This document shows, in pieces, positions 11,077 through 22,895 of a DNA stretch of 60,000 nt. The notes beneath the pieces were generated by a model that saw nothing but the letters and a program-made list of their open reading frames with translations, was not told the origin of the DNA and searched no databases. A program made the translations under genes and the position numbers. Origin of the DNA: Takakia lepidozioides (Eukaryota; Streptophyta; Takakiopsida; Takakiales; Takakiaceae). The stretch covers positions 16,308,001 through 16,368,000 of the forward strand of contig CM060732.1 in NCBI GenBank assembly GCA_030704615.1, in the 5' to 3' direction. How positions within the stretch are numbered: the first letter of the stretch is position 1; each line of letters begins with the position of its first letter.

Positions 11077-12449
11077 GTGAGGCCTTTGACAAAAAGAGAA
11101 CAACTGGAGCTCATTCAAAAGGCAGAAAACGAACATGACAGGACAGAAGGGGATGAGCGAGCATCCACACCAACTGTTCGTGAAGAGACAGCACCAGACA
11201 TCCTGGACGACGTTCAGGTAATGCATTACCTTACGTTTGGCTCTGTCAACGAGTATCTTGACCTAAATGAGAGAAAACGGGTACTGAAGAGGGCAAGAGG
11301 CTATGTATACTGGGAAGGAAAAAATTTATACAAGGGCAAGCACGTACCTGAAAAGAAAGAGAGACTGGGTATCATAGAGGGGATCCACCAAACTTTGGGT
11401 CACTTTGGGGTACACAGAACTCAAGTTGAAGTGTGCAAGCGCTTCTTCTGGCACAATTGCACTCAGGAGATAAAAGACACATTGAAGAAGTGGCTGCCCT
11501 GCCAACAAGGAAAGACACTGGGAAGCCTTAGGTCTAGAGCGAAGAAATTGAGAGACGCGATGGCACCTTACCTGTTCTACAGGACCATATTGAGCATCAC
11601 GAAGTTGCTACCGGAGACAGATAAAGGCAACAAGTATGTGATGATGGCTATTGATCCCAATTCTGAACGGGTGATAGCATCACCGGTGAGTGGAAACTCA
11701 GCAACACTAGCAGGAAGATTCCTAGAAGAGAAAGTAATAGTTCTTTATGGAACTCCAAAGATAGATCAAGGCACTGAGTGGGGCAAATAATTTGAGGAGG
11801 TGTGTGCAAGGTTTGGCATACAACACGATCGATCGGCACCCTACTGGCCACATAGTAATGGCATGGTGGAGCGCATCATCAAATCACTCAAACAAAGCAT
11901 AAGAGTGCTAAGCATACAAGGGAACAATGAGTGGGATCGTGACCTTTACAAGGCACTGTTCGGGTACAGAGTGGGAGTGCAAACATCAACCCGCTTCAGC
12001 CCCTACAAAGTGCTCACAGGCAGGGAACTGCGCATGGACGTGGACAATCGATGGGGCAGAGTCACAGAACTGGTAGACCTGCGCGACAGTGAAGATGGCA
12101 TCAACGCCATGATGAAGGAGAAAGTTGAGCTCTTGGCTCAAATAGGTCCGTCTCATTGCACGAAAATGTTCTCAAGGCGCAGAAGGAACAGCAAGAAGGC
12201 TATGCAGCGCGGAGAACCAGTAACTCCAGCTTGGAATCGTTGGAGCAAGGACAACTCGTCATGATGCTGAAACCAGGGAAACGCAAAGGTATCGAGTCTG
12301 CTTGGGAGGGGACATACACATTCCAGGGGTACAAAGACAAATCACATACTGAAAACATGGAGGGGTCTGATCAAATACGCATGATCGAGGATGCAGCTAA
12401 CAAAAGATGGACGCGATCACGAAGGGACCTCAAGCTGGTGCATCAATGA
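11077..12449 (+). pseudogene. Ty3/gypsy-type integrase, broken (element 3)
   Basis: Three frames in series read as an integrase. The N-terminal zinc-binding region has LGHFGVHRT (about 11395-11420), but its first cysteine is changed to Trp (KKWLPCQQGK, about 11490). The core has MMAIDPN (first Asp, about 11645), GTPKIDQGTEW (second Asp, about 11755) and HSNGMVERIIKSL (Glu, about 11860), so a D,D,E set is present. A TAA at 11788 splits the core, and a frameshift near 12170 precedes a C-terminal tail with LKPGKRKG...SAWEGTY and WTRSRRDL. No RT or RNase H was found upstream. Confidence 0.75.
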
Positions 12450-13345
12450 AGTGAGTGTGCTGACTTGGTGAAAAGAGACTTTCACTCTAAGAAAAAGGGA
12501 GTACTTTACAGCTGTAAGGGGAAAACAAATGCCAATAAAACCCTACGGGTCTATCAAACTAACGATGAACGGACGGAGATAAGGTAGAGTCGGAAGGAAT
12601 GAATGTGGCAAACAGTGATGAATTCGCCAAAGGCATGTGCGGATGAAGAGGATAGGGAGAATGGATGACGTTGGGTATTACTTATGTGCTTCATTACGAC
12701 AACGGATGAACGGATTATGAACAGTCAGCATCAAAGACGGTTCATCGGTGGGGGTAGGAGGCGTGCTTTCACTAAGGAGGGCCAACAAGACTGTGGATGA
12801 ATGAACATTGAGGCTGGATGAAGGTCGAGGAGATGGCGACATGCAGGGCGTTGATGCAATGCAGATCAGCGGCTGAGGGGGCACCGCCCTGAATCGAGGG
12901 TACATGACTAAGCAGATGTTGATAAATACGTTTTGAGCTTAAAGATAATATCAAGACCTCATTAGTTGCCACTTGGCCATGTATTAAACACACATGAGAG
13001 AGGTACACCCAAGGCGGGTAATGTGTTTAGTATTAGAATAATCAGTTGAGCGGTGATCAAAGTGGAGTGGGCTCCAACTAAGGCGCTAACCTACTACATT
13101 TTGGAGGGTACAAGGCAAGTAAGCAGAAAGATAACTAAGCATTCGTAATGATGGGAATCATGACTATCGGAGAGTGAGTGCATATGGTAGACTAAGAACT
13201 GGAGAGAGGAGATGGCCACGAGAGGGTGGTCTGATCACGATGGACGTTGATACCATGAACTTAGGAAGAGATCAGAGGAGAGATTAGTGATGTACTCCAA
13301 TGACGAGACAATACATATGTACATTTTGGGTTCCCCCTTGATCAC
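12450..13345. other. No supportable gene
   Basis: About 900 bp between element 3 and the G1 LTR. ORFs are short and unrecognised. It may hold the 3' untranslated part of element 3, but no copy of a known LTR in this window is found here. Confidence 0.45.
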
Positions 13346-13445
13346 TGTCGCGGCCCTTTGCCTTGAGGGCAGGGGGTCGGGACGCAGGAGGGGCTGCCCC
13401 TGTGGTGGGGGCAGTGGCAGCGATACGTACGGGGGGCTGAAGCAC

Positions 13446-13470
13446 CCTTGAGTGCCCAAGGCACTCAAGG
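13446..13470 (+). promoter_or_regulatory. Conserved hairpin in the G1 LTR U3
   Basis: Perfect 11-bp arms CCTTGAGTGCC and GGCACTCAAGG with a 3-base loop. The LTR fragment at 54884-54908 retains the same hairpin, with one changed arm base and a different loop. Confidence 0.6.
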
Positions 13471-13763
13471 AGGCGAAGGCGCTCACTAGGTGGAGCCCCG
13501 CACACCGGGTTACGGTGGGGGTGGCTCCACAAGGGGTGGTGGTAGCTTAGCGGGACTTAGTGGGGGTGGCATAGGACTCACCATGGGGCGGAGACCTTGT
13601 GGTGGGAGTCGTGGGGAGTCTTGGGACTCATCACGGTCCAATGGGGCCGTGGTGGATGGGCCAAGACTCACCGCGACTCATCACCAGGAGTCGAGGGTCT
13701 TCGTGGTGGTTCGCCATAAAATGGCAGGGTTGTTTGTGAAACCCCCGCGGACAGTCACAGAAG

Positions 13764-13771
13764 TATATATA
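13764..13771 (+). promoter_or_regulatory. Probable TATA box of the G1 LTR
   Basis: TATATATA lies about 300 bp before the LTR end. Transcription would be expected to begin roughly 25-35 bp downstream, which would mark the start of R. Confidence 0.55.
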
Positions 13772-14074
13772 GGGAGTAGTAACCCCCAGAACGGTGCAAG
13801 CCCGTTGGTGACCAAAAAGCTAGTGAGTAAGCGAGCGAGCCGGAAAGCGACCAAGGAGTGGGGAGCTATTCCGGACTGCCATCTACCAAAGGGAATTTCC
13901 ACTAGGCCCAAATTGGTGGAGGGTCTTTTGGAAGAGTAAAGGGGGACCGTTATGTCCCGGTGAGTAGCCGAAGCTCCGAGTTGGTCCGGCGGCCAGGTTG
14001 GGAGTTAGGCGCGCGCATCAAAGCGAGTAACTATGACTTGAAGGGGAGCTTACCGAAGTGAGGTGCGCGACACT

Positions 14075-14086
14075 TGGTATCAGAGC
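14075..14086 (+). other. Primer-binding site, initiator Met-tRNA
   Basis: TGGTATCAGAGC begins 2 bases after the LTR. This is the standard plant LTR-retrotransposon PBS, complementary to the 3' end of initiator methionine tRNA. Confidence 0.9.
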
Positions 14087-14127
14087 CTAGAGTTCAGTAC
14101 GCGATCGTCCTTGGGATTGGCCTCATC

Positions 14128-15212
14128 ATGGGGTCGGGCAAGCCAAAGCGAAAGCGGAACGGCCCGAAAGATGATGATCCTGGTGAGCCCGATGGGGGCG
14201 ACGTGTCACCGAAGCGGCCGTTTGAGGAAGCGATGCATGCTTTTGAAAACGAGGCCGCTCAAGAACGAGAGGAATCTGAGGAGTCGGAGCCCGAGGAATT
14301 CCTGAGAGCTCCGACAAACCAACAGATGCCTCCCATGCCAGCAGCCTTTTGGGAAAGGTTGTTGGCGCAGTTTGGCGGGACGTTGAAAGACGTGTTGAAG
14401 GCGGCTAATGTCACTTCCACTAAGGCAAAGTTTAAGGTGAAGCCTACGGAACCCGACACCTTCGAGGGCGTCCGAAATCGGAAGGCACTCAACACCTGGC
14501 TCTTGGAGCTAGAGCAGTACTTCCGGGCGGCCAAGTTGAGTGACGAGGATCGGGTGGAAGTGGCTCCCACCTATTTGAGGGGCTATGCTCAACAATGGTG
14601 GCAGAAACGCCTTCACGACCGAGGTCCAAACCCGGGAACCTTGAACTGGAGTGGGTTCAAGGAACTTATGAAGAGACAGTTTGTGCCCCTCAACGCGTCC
14701 TGGCTTGCCCGGGACAAGATGAGGAACTTGAAGCAAACGGATGACATTCGGGGATATGTTCAGGCTTTCAATGTGCTGTTGCTCGAAGTCGCGGACATGG
14801 CAGAACCAGAAATGGTCTTCAACTTTGTGGCGGGACTGGCCCCATGGGCTAGGCGGAAGTTGGAGAAGAAGCCACCTAAGACTTTGAACGAGGCAATTGA
14901 GAGGGCTGAATGTTTCTCGGATGTCCCTAGGGGCGAAAGACAAGGCCGTACGGAGCTGAACCACAAGAAGGCCCGGCCCGGCGGGAGGGTGACTCTTTCC
15001 GACCGGAAAAGAAGTGGGATAGGCCACGTGGCGACAATGGCACGTGGAAATCAAAGGGAGGGCCTTCACACGTCAAGGCGGCACCCGGTGCCCCGAAAGG
15101 AAAAGCAGGTGCGGCGGCTTATGGCGGATAGAAGGCGATCTTCGATGGAGTGTGCTTCAATTGCGGGGAGCCCGGGCACTTGGCCAAGAAGTGCACGAAA
15201 CCCCAACAATTG
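14128..15212 (+). pseudogene. G1 Gag (capsid) with a frameshifted tail
   Basis: The ATG at 14128 follows the PBS by about 40 bp and is preferred over in-frame non-ATG starts upstream. The first 70 residues are basic then acidic. The retrotransposon Gag domain follows, with FEGVRNRKALNTWLLELEQY (about 14460-14520), AQQWWQKRL (about 14590) and FKELMKRQFVP (about 14655). A frameshift near 15005 makes the last 65 codons of this frame spurious; the true continuation enters the frame that carries the zinc knuckle. Confidence 0.85.
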
Positions 15213-16982
15213 AACATGACTTGGGCGGCCACGGAGCTGTCCGAAGATTCAATCAGCCGTTTGGTGGAGGCGGTGGTCGCCAAGACTTGCAAGGTAGGCA
15301 ACCACTCTTATGAGTTGTATCAGGAAACTGGCGCCTTGCGTAAAGGAAGTCAATTAATGTTCGTGGATGGGATAATTTTCGGAACTAACGTGTCGTTGTT
15401 GGTGGACATAGGAGCGTCGCACTCCTTCATGACATCGGCAATGATACGAAAGTTGGGGCTCCCGACAAGTGACGTGGGGGCCTCTATTGAGGTGCGCTCT
15501 GCCAAAGGAGAACCACAATTGGCGACGAGGTTGGCGTTCGATGTTCCTCTTCAACTGGGGAGTTAGGAGGGACGTGAGAACTTCACCATTTGCGAGATCG
15601 ATGGAGTGGATCTCATTTTGGGGATGACCTTTTTGAGCAAATCCGGAGCGGTCATAGATGGCCGCAAGAAAGTAATCACGCTGCCGTGTGGGAATGGTGG
15701 CGAAGTTTTACAAGTGTCGGAAACGCCCAAACCCATGGGAGGGCGAATAAACCTTCTGTCAGCAAGGGAGTGGGCCGTGGAAGAGCCACACGAACCCCAG
15801 TTTTTTATTTACGTAAGACAAGTGAAGGGAGAAGGCGATAGGAAGCCGAGCCCAGATTGGATCAAGGGGATCTTGGAGAAATACCAGGATGTGATGCCGG
15901 AGGATTTTCCAAGCGGCTTGCCACCGCGAAGGGGAGTTGACCACAAGATTGAGGTGATACCAGGATCGGAGCCGCCTGCCAAGGCGCCCTACCGGTTGAG
16001 CCACAGAGAGTTGGTCGAGCTGAAGATTCAGCTCAAGGATCTAATGTCAAAGGGGTACATCCGGCCGAGTAAGTCAACTTACGGAGCCCCGGTGCTATTC
16101 GTAGACAAGAACAATGGGACGCTGCGGATGTGTGTCGATTATCGGGCTCTGAATAAGGTGACTATCAAAAACCGGTACCATTTGCCAAGGATCGACGACC
16201 TTTTCGATTGGTTGGCAGGAGCGAAGTATTTCAGCCGGATCGATTTGCGCTCCGGCTACCATCAAATCCGAGTGGCGGAAGGAGATGAGGAGAAAACCGC
16301 GTGCATGACAAGATATGGTTCGTATGAGTTCTTGGTGATGCCTTTTGGACTCACCAATGCACCCGCGACCTTTAGCACGCTAATGAACAGCCTTTTTCAA
16401 GAGTGGTTGGATGACTTTGTGATCGTGTATATCGACGACATCTTGGTGTACTCGAAAACAAAGGAAGAGCACCTGGAGCACCTCAAAAGGGTGTTCCAGA
16501 AATTGCGGGAATGGAAGCTGTATGCCATAGCTTCAAGGTGCAAATTCGAGGTCACAAAAGTGGAGTTCATGGGGCATGTGATTACACAGGATGCGATCAA
16601 AATGGATGACAGAAAGGTGAGGGTGATCTTGGACTGGGAGCCTCCGACTTCGGTCCCGGGAGTGCGATCCTTCCTAGGACTCGCCTCCTATTACCGGAAG
16701 TATGCGAGAAATTTTGCCAAGATTGCGGGGCTACTGTTGGACCTTCTGTGTAAATCCAAGGTATGGGTATGGAACACATTTTGTGGCCAAGCTTTTTGCC
16801 GAGTTGAAGCAGCGGATGGTGGAAGCTCCAGTCTTGAAAATCCCATAGTTCGACCGTCCATTTGAGATTCATACGGATGCGTCGGACTTCGCGATTGGAG
16901 ATGTACTCATGCAGGATGGACGTCCAGTGGCTTACAAAAGTAAGAAACTGAATGAAGTGGAGCGACCAAAGGAAAAACATGT
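15011..16982 (+). pseudogene. G1 Pol: zinc knuckle, protease, RT, partial RNase H
   Basis: The frame continuing from Gag has a CCHC knuckle (CFNCGEPGHLAKKC, about 15154-15195), an aspartic protease site LVDIGASHS (about 15397-15424; Ile in place of Thr of DTG/A), and a reverse transcriptase with CVDYRALN (16133), DLRSGYHQI (16243), [12 protein letters not shown] (16339) and YIDDIL (16429). It ends inside RNase H ([11 protein letters not shown], about 16867). TAG stops at 15129, 15564 and 16846 and a frameshift near 16765 break it. Similarity ends at about 16983, so integrase and the 3' LTR are lost. No chromodomain can be assessed. Confidence 0.9.
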
Positions 16983-17027
16983 CATATCCACAACTCAACC
17001 AAAATGGATGACTATACAGAAACTCAC

Positions 17028-17220
17028 CGTGTATAAGTAGTCGAGAAACACCTCCCTTGTCAGGTTGTACCACGTCTCTGACTTCTTGATCGTTGGGCAC
17101 TTCTTCAGTGTGACATCGGACAAGACACTGGCAAACGTTTCCAAAGGCATCGCTCCTATGCTTTGCATACGAAACAAGGTATGCACTACGTTGGTGGTGA
17201 CATGGGATGTCTCCGTGCCC
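17028..17220 (-). CDS. Orphan spliced exon of an unknown gene
   Basis: A 193-bp exon on the minus strand with a good acceptor (TTTGCATTGCAG just before 17220) and a good donor (CACG|GTGAGT after 17028). It encodes about 64 residues, including [19 protein letters not shown] and [16 protein letters not shown] further exon end, followed by GTAAGAG, is seen about 80 bp upstream of the acceptor (near 17305). G1 is truncated at one side and an LTR lies on the other, so the gene is cut on both sides. I do not recognise the family; a transposon gene is possible. Confidence 0.4.
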
Positions 17221-17346
17221 CTGCAATGCAAACACATCAGTTGACAAAGCTTGAAAATTGACATAACAATGAAATGGAAGGGAATAAGTGGGAAAGACTC
17301 TTACTTGTTAATATCGTGCATTGCAGTTAGAAGCTGGGTAAACTTC

Positions 17347-18263
17347 TGTCGAGCAGCTTTTACTCACCCATCCCTTAGCTATCCGAGGTAGAAACTCCAA
17401 GATAGAAGAGTTGGAAATCTCTAAGTACTCAGTCCGCTCAGAACAATCAGTCGTGACCTACAACTAGTGTATCATGGGGGTGCTTCCTATTTGTATTCCT
17501 TCTCGCATTCATGTTAGCAAGTTACCTTACTGCCTATGATTAAGTATCAGATTGCTTCTGCAATCTACCATGTTCCATCTACTCAAGCATTCATAAATAG
17601 GATTCATATTAATATCTATCATGTATCAGGCCGAAGCCATGGTGTCTCTAATGTGCTCTATAGTGCATCTCTACAGCTTGCATGTATCAAGCATCATCTC
17701 GTCGTATCTCCTCCTCTGTGTAAACTCCATCCCTGTGCTCCAAGATCGTGTTGTCCGCCGTGATGCCAGAAACATCTCCAAGCCGTGATCTCCCCAGTGA
17801 CGTCCAAGAAGTGATCCTCTCCCTGTCGCTGCTCTGCCTATTCTACTTGCAAGCTGTTCTAACCGCTTAACTAACTAACTGCCATCCAAGACAGAATGCA
17901 CGTTCCCTCTGCAAATGTCGTTCCCACACAGTCGTTCCCTGCCAATGATAACCGTCCCCTGTGAACGCTGTGACGGGTTGTGTTAAGCTGTGTCGGGCTG
18001 TGACTGTGCCGGGCTGTGACTTGCCGTGTCAGACTGTGACTGGCTGTATGAAGTTGTGTCGGGCTGTGACTGGCTGTGATAGACTGTGATAGACTGTGTC
18101 GGGCTATGATCGGCAAGGTAAGCCTGTGACTGACTGTGTGAGCCTGTGTCCGTCACCCCTAAGGTCTGTGTCCGTCTGAGTCTACCACCCGTAAGTCTGC
18201 GCAAAATTAAGGGTACCCCACAGAACCCGTAAAACTGTCTAAGTCCCAGACAACCCTCTAACA
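17347..18263 (-). repeat. 3' LTR of the minus-strand Gag element
   Basis: A 917-bp LTR matching 7387-8352. On the minus strand it starts TGTTAGAGGG directly after a polypurine tract and ends GCTGCTCGACA. It carries the GGCTGTG minisatellite (about 17975-18165) roughly 100 bp from its start. Confidence 0.8.
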
Positions 18264-18280
18264 TTATCCCTCCCCTTCTC
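18264..18280 (-). other. Polypurine tract
   Basis: GAGAAGGGGAGGGATAA on the minus strand directly abuts the LTR start, the expected site of plus-strand priming. This fixes the orientation of the element. Confidence 0.75.
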
Positions 18281-18301
18281 AAAAAATCGTGTCCTCACGG
18301 T

Positions 18302-21300
18302 TTACTGCTTAGGATCAGCAAACCTTTGTGAACGAGCACCCTTCTGCCGGTGAGAGTCCCTCGGAGGGCTCTATGTGTGAGCCCGAGCCATGTCGCTGGC
18401 TGGTGGGGATGACTGTCGACTAGATGGATCTGACTGCCCTACCTTAGGCTGATATGGAGGTAACTTTTCAGGCATAGGAGATCCCCGTCGTTTCTTTTCC
18501 GCCATTTGTATCGCATAATCCACAGCCATGTCAAAATTCCCGTCCACAGAACCAGTAGTATCCGAATCATCTTCCCCCCGTTGGCCGTACTATTTCTTGA
18601 CCTTCGGTGGCTTCTCAGGAATCCTGACTAGCATACAGTGTATGCCCACCATGTCTGGAAGCTTATATTGTAAAAACTTGTGTCAACTTCTTTCGGGCAA
18701 GATTAGTATATGCCCGTAGCTCATCATCTGTATAGCCGAGTGGTGTGCCAATGACTTTGGAGAAGTGTAGCCACTTCCTGGCTTTATGCCCCTTGGGAAA
18801 AATGTGGTCAAGACCCAAGTTCTCCTTGGCCAAGTTCTCCAGAGCAAAAGTAAACCAAGAACGGAGTTGGGGATTCTTCTGAAGCATGATCCTTACATCA
18901 TACAAATATGTGTGTGGTGGAATTGGAGGTAACGTCCAATGCTCCCCACTGGAATAAGTCTGAAACCTCGTCTGCATCTTCTCCTACTCAATGTGGTAGC
19001 GTGAAATAAAACAAGCAGCATAACACAGCCCACAACCCATGACCATGGTGTAGATGAATCCATGAACAATCTAGAAGGCAATTAATTCCTTTAGCATGGT
19101 TCCTGCCTCAGACCAGTACCGTGCAAAATGGTGATCTTCAATGGGTTGGTTAGTTGGGAGAACTTTAGTCCGAGTTGCCACTGGCAACCAAATACGCATA
19201 ATCTGGTAATAGTGTGCCAAAGACTCTGGAGGACTGAATTCTTTCCAAGCCAAATCCATAACAATGGGAATTTGGTTGAAGGGTAGAATCATAGCCCGAT
19301 TGTATTCAAGTGCAGTAGGAGTAGTAGGTGGGTTAAAAGAAGCATCACCCCAAACCTCAGACAGTGATTGCTGCAGTGTCATGGTATCAACACTGTCGAC
19401 CTGGTGTGGCTGCTGTGATGTTGTTGCCACAGTCCCTCCTGATGTTGGCAAGTCATGCACTTCCTGTGTTGAAGATTGGAAAATCAAAGTCCTTGCCTGC
19501 AAATAAGTAGCCATGAGTTGTTCCTAAACAAAGGCATTTTTCTCAATGTTGAAGCTCAAGTCATCTACTTGAGTCTAAAGCCCTTCCACATCCTCCTGCA
19601 ACTCAGCTATCCGACTATAGACATTGTCTATAATGGTTGTGGCAACGTTCTGCACCCGTAACCTGAAATCATTCATCTCGTCTTGGGTGAGCTTCCTTGG
19701 TGTTTTCCCCTCCACTGGCCCTTGTGTTAACCATTCTTGCAAAAGATGATTATCCACCAAGTCCTGTGTAACACCACGGAGATCGTACTCCTTCTTGAGC
19801 CTGTATGTTTCCAACTGTTGTTGTAAAGTCTCCATGTGCTTCGCATGAGCCCAGCCAGAGCTGCATACGCAGCTGACACATTATTGGCTTCTTTCCAGGC
19901 CCTTTCACTCACAGAAAGTTCATTCTCCCGTACTGTGATTGTTTGATGCAACTCAAAGATGTACCTGTCTTTCTGGGCATCGACCTGGTGCAACTGCTGA
20001 ATGGTGTCATCATTGCGACAGAGAGTATCCTTCACGTCAGCAATGAGTTTCCTCTATTCCATTACCTCTGTCTCCGCCGTTATACACCGCTCAGCTTGCT
20101 TTTTGACCTCCATTGCAGCCATCTCCAGATTAGTCGTTAGTGTGGCACACTGTATGAGAACTCTCTGATTGACTGTTTCCAATTCCGTATGAAGCAACTT
20201 TACTTCATGCAACTTGCCTTCCTGCTAAACTTGCATCTGGTATAACTGTTGCTTATGCATTTCATGTAATTTCTCCTGCTCAAGACCCGTCCGAATTAAG
20301 TTCTCATTCGCAAGTTGTAGGGCAGCTTTAGTGTCCTCCAACTCGTTCTGCAACTTGAGGTTGGCTTCCACATCCACCTTGTTTGCACACTCAGTGACAA
20401 TTCTTGCCTCAAGCTCTTGCTTGAGCTCCTCCCGCAATGCTGCCAACTGAGTGGAAGGAACATGAGTCTTGAAATAGGTGCCCAACAGGTTGAGAGTCGT
20501 GCTTATGGAACTCATAACCATGGTCTGCTGTGGGTTTTCATGGAAACCTATTGTTGTTCTTCCTAATTCTCCACAGTTTGATGTTTCACAAACCAATCAG
20601 GCCATGATCCCACAAGATCTTGTTCCTGAGCATCCTCATCTTCCACAGGTGTTGCAGTATCCTCGCCATTTATCCTTCAACCTCTATCACAGTTTTGGGC
20701 ATAACCTGCACATCAGGGATTTCCTTGGGCTGACTCTGTACCTTTGGTACCATGGGGTCTCCGTCCATACCAGAGTTTTCATAGAGAAGATCGCCCAACT
20801 CAATTTTTGCCACTACATGCTCTGTAGTGGGGATGTCCAATCCCTCCCTCTCCATAGTAAGAGGCTCTGGTGTAACAGCAAGTCCAGCTTGAGTTACCAC
20901 TGGGGCAACTTGCTCAACTTGTTGTGCTGGCCATGGTACTAAAGTGACTTATGTCTCCCTCTCTAATGGCCGTGCTTCCAGTAATAACAACTCATTGTGC
21001 TGCTGCACCCCATCCTGCGCAGGAGCTATGGAAACATCATCGTGTGGATTCCTTGTGGCAAGTGGATCCGCCATTACAGTTGCTTCCCTCCTCTGTCTCT
21101 TGGAGTGGTGCTGCCTCTCTAATCCTCTTTCACCTTGTGAAGAGCCTTGCCCCTCAACTGTAGTTGTGGCTGCCTCAAACACCCCCATTACCTTGCGTTC
21201 TTGCGCATCAAACAAGCAAGAATCAAAGATAATATGTGCAATAATTGGGCCAGACACAATGATTGGGGACTTGGCAGCAGTAGTCTGTAATCGTTTCATC

Positions 21301-22592
21301 TCCTCCACCACACCACTGTGCATCATCTCTGCCCAAGCTACATCCTCTCCTCTCAAGGCTTTCAAAACCTCATCCGTAAAAGATCTGCTAAGATATTGTT
21401 GGTTCTGTTTCATGGCAAACATAATGTTTAGTACCTGGCCAATTTCCCTCAACCCTGGATACTCGGCTTTGGTGCAAGTGAATCCCTGGTTCCTGAAAAA
21501 ACTCGTTTTTTGGAAAAGATCCCCTACTTGCAATCTTGCCCTGTGCTCGTCCACGCTCACATTACCAGATGGTAATTCAAAAAGCTGTTGCAAGTACTGC
21601 GGAGTAACTTGTATATCTACGCCCTTCACCTGGATAACTCCCGTCCGTGGCTCAAAGTTCTTGATGAAATGGATCATCAAATCCCGATGATGCAAAGACC
21701 ACTCTTTGCGCAACAACCCCTCCAACCGCAGCTCCTTCAGCAGCTGCACTGCCTGTGGTGTGGCGATTGTTTGCCTCTGTAAGATCGTCGTGCTCTTCAC
21801 TAGTAGATCCTCCATTTCTCTAATTCACTTCATCCCGGACAAACAAGAAGGCCTTGTTTGGAATAACTGCAGGAAAGCTTGTAATGCGTATAGCATGAAA
21901 GTGTGATTAGCACAGAATGAAATAGGCAAGTGGGTGTAAGCCTGCGGGGCTTGCAAATAGTGAATGAGAGAAAAAATACTTTTGACCTGTCCTTCCTTGC
22001 GCCACTGCATAAGAAGTAGAGCTAGTGTATAGTCCGTGATATCCGCCATAGCTACAAAGCTATAGCTTTGGTTGCCCCTCCTGTCGAGACACTGGTTATT
22101 TGGAATAACACCTATTCTTCCACTCATAATTTTCTTAGTTTCTTGTTTTTGTTTCTTGAATGGAGTCTCTTGCACAAAATTCACGTTGCTGATTGGCCGT
22201 TGCCTCATTAGGTAACTTCTCATTTTTACCCTAATCTGTTCACATTCCATCTTGGAATGATCACTAGGACTGCATATGTGGCAAAGGTTCCCCTTTGTCG
22301 GACGCGTAAAGTGTTCCATTACCTGTCCTCTTGATGCATTAATGGGCTCATAATAAGTTTTGGCTGATGTACCGGGTAGGTACTTTGACGGCCCTGTTTG
22401 TCTTTTTGTGTGATGACGCTCGTTATTGCAGTATATGCAATGCGGAGTGCTTTGCCCCTTAGGCCACGTGTTTGATTTCAAACACTCTCCCGTCTCCTTC
22501 TGTCCGCGTGGCACATTCTCCGAGTTTGACTTCCAAACTGTCTTTATATTTACCGGCCACTTTACTGACGTTAACCCGTGTCCACCTGTCAC
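18302..22592 (-). pseudogene. Gag-like long ORF with two zinc knuckles and coiled coil, broken
   Basis: One degenerate reading frame of about 1,400 codons runs from 22592 to a TAA at 18302. The N-terminal part has two zinc knuckles: residues 52-65 (C-x2-C-x4-H, last Cys lost) and 104-117 (C-x2-C-x4-H-x4-C, complete). A middle domain (20949-21815) with IQVKGVDIQVTPQYLQQLF resembles the putative plant transposon protein family. It is followed by a long Glu/Leu/Gln coiled coil (20596-19850). The C-terminal part has IRIWLPVATRTKVLP-like and NPQLRSWFTFALENLA segments. About eleven stops, eight of them TAG, and at least two frameshifts break it. No protease, RT or integrase was found, so the element looks non-autonomous. 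Confidence 0.65.
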
Positions 22593-22604
22593 TGCCCTTA
22601 TGGA

Positions 22605-22710
22605 CTGTGCAACCTGTGTGGGTTGTGTCGCATGTGTTGGGCTGTGGCAGACTGTGGTAGGCTGTGATATGTTGTAATAGACTGTGGTGGGCTGTGATGG
22701 CTATGTGAAC
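22605..22710. repeat. Short GGCTGTG-type minisatellite
   Basis: Degenerate GGCTGTGGCAG / AGACTGTGGT units like those inside the 966-bp LTR family. It lies just upstream of the Gag-like ORF and may be what remains of the missing 5' LTR. Confidence 0.55.
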
Positions 22711-22795
22711 ACCTGTGTTCTCTGCTATGGCCATACACATTCGGCTTTATGACAAGTGCTTCATGCTCCGCTGGTGCGAGGTTTACTATTTCATG

Positions 22796-22895
22796 AGCAG
22801 AAACCATGAGCCATGAGCCATGAGCCGCATGAGCCGCATGAGCCGCATGAGCGGTGAGCCGAAGTCTAAGACACGCGGATTTCATGAGCGGACTC
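22796..22895. repeat. CATGAGC(CG) repeats at the 3' end of transposon A
   Basis: Repeated CATGAGC, CATGAGCCG and CATGAGCGG words (about eight copies), with two more in the opposite orientation (CCGCTCATGG at 23018-23050). Transposon B has CCGCTCATG words at the equivalent site (54333-54365). Confidence 0.7.

Larger units (their letters stand above)
13346..14072 (+). repeat. 5' LTR of gypsy element G1
   Basis: A 727-bp LTR bounded by the 7-bp inverted ends TGTCGCG (13346) and CGCGACA (ending 14072), immediately followed by a primer-binding site. It has a TATATATA box and a strong U3 hairpin. A fragment of the same LTR lies on the minus strand at 54755-55012, which confirms the start. The matching 3' LTR is missing because the element is truncated at about 16983. 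Confidence 0.85.
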
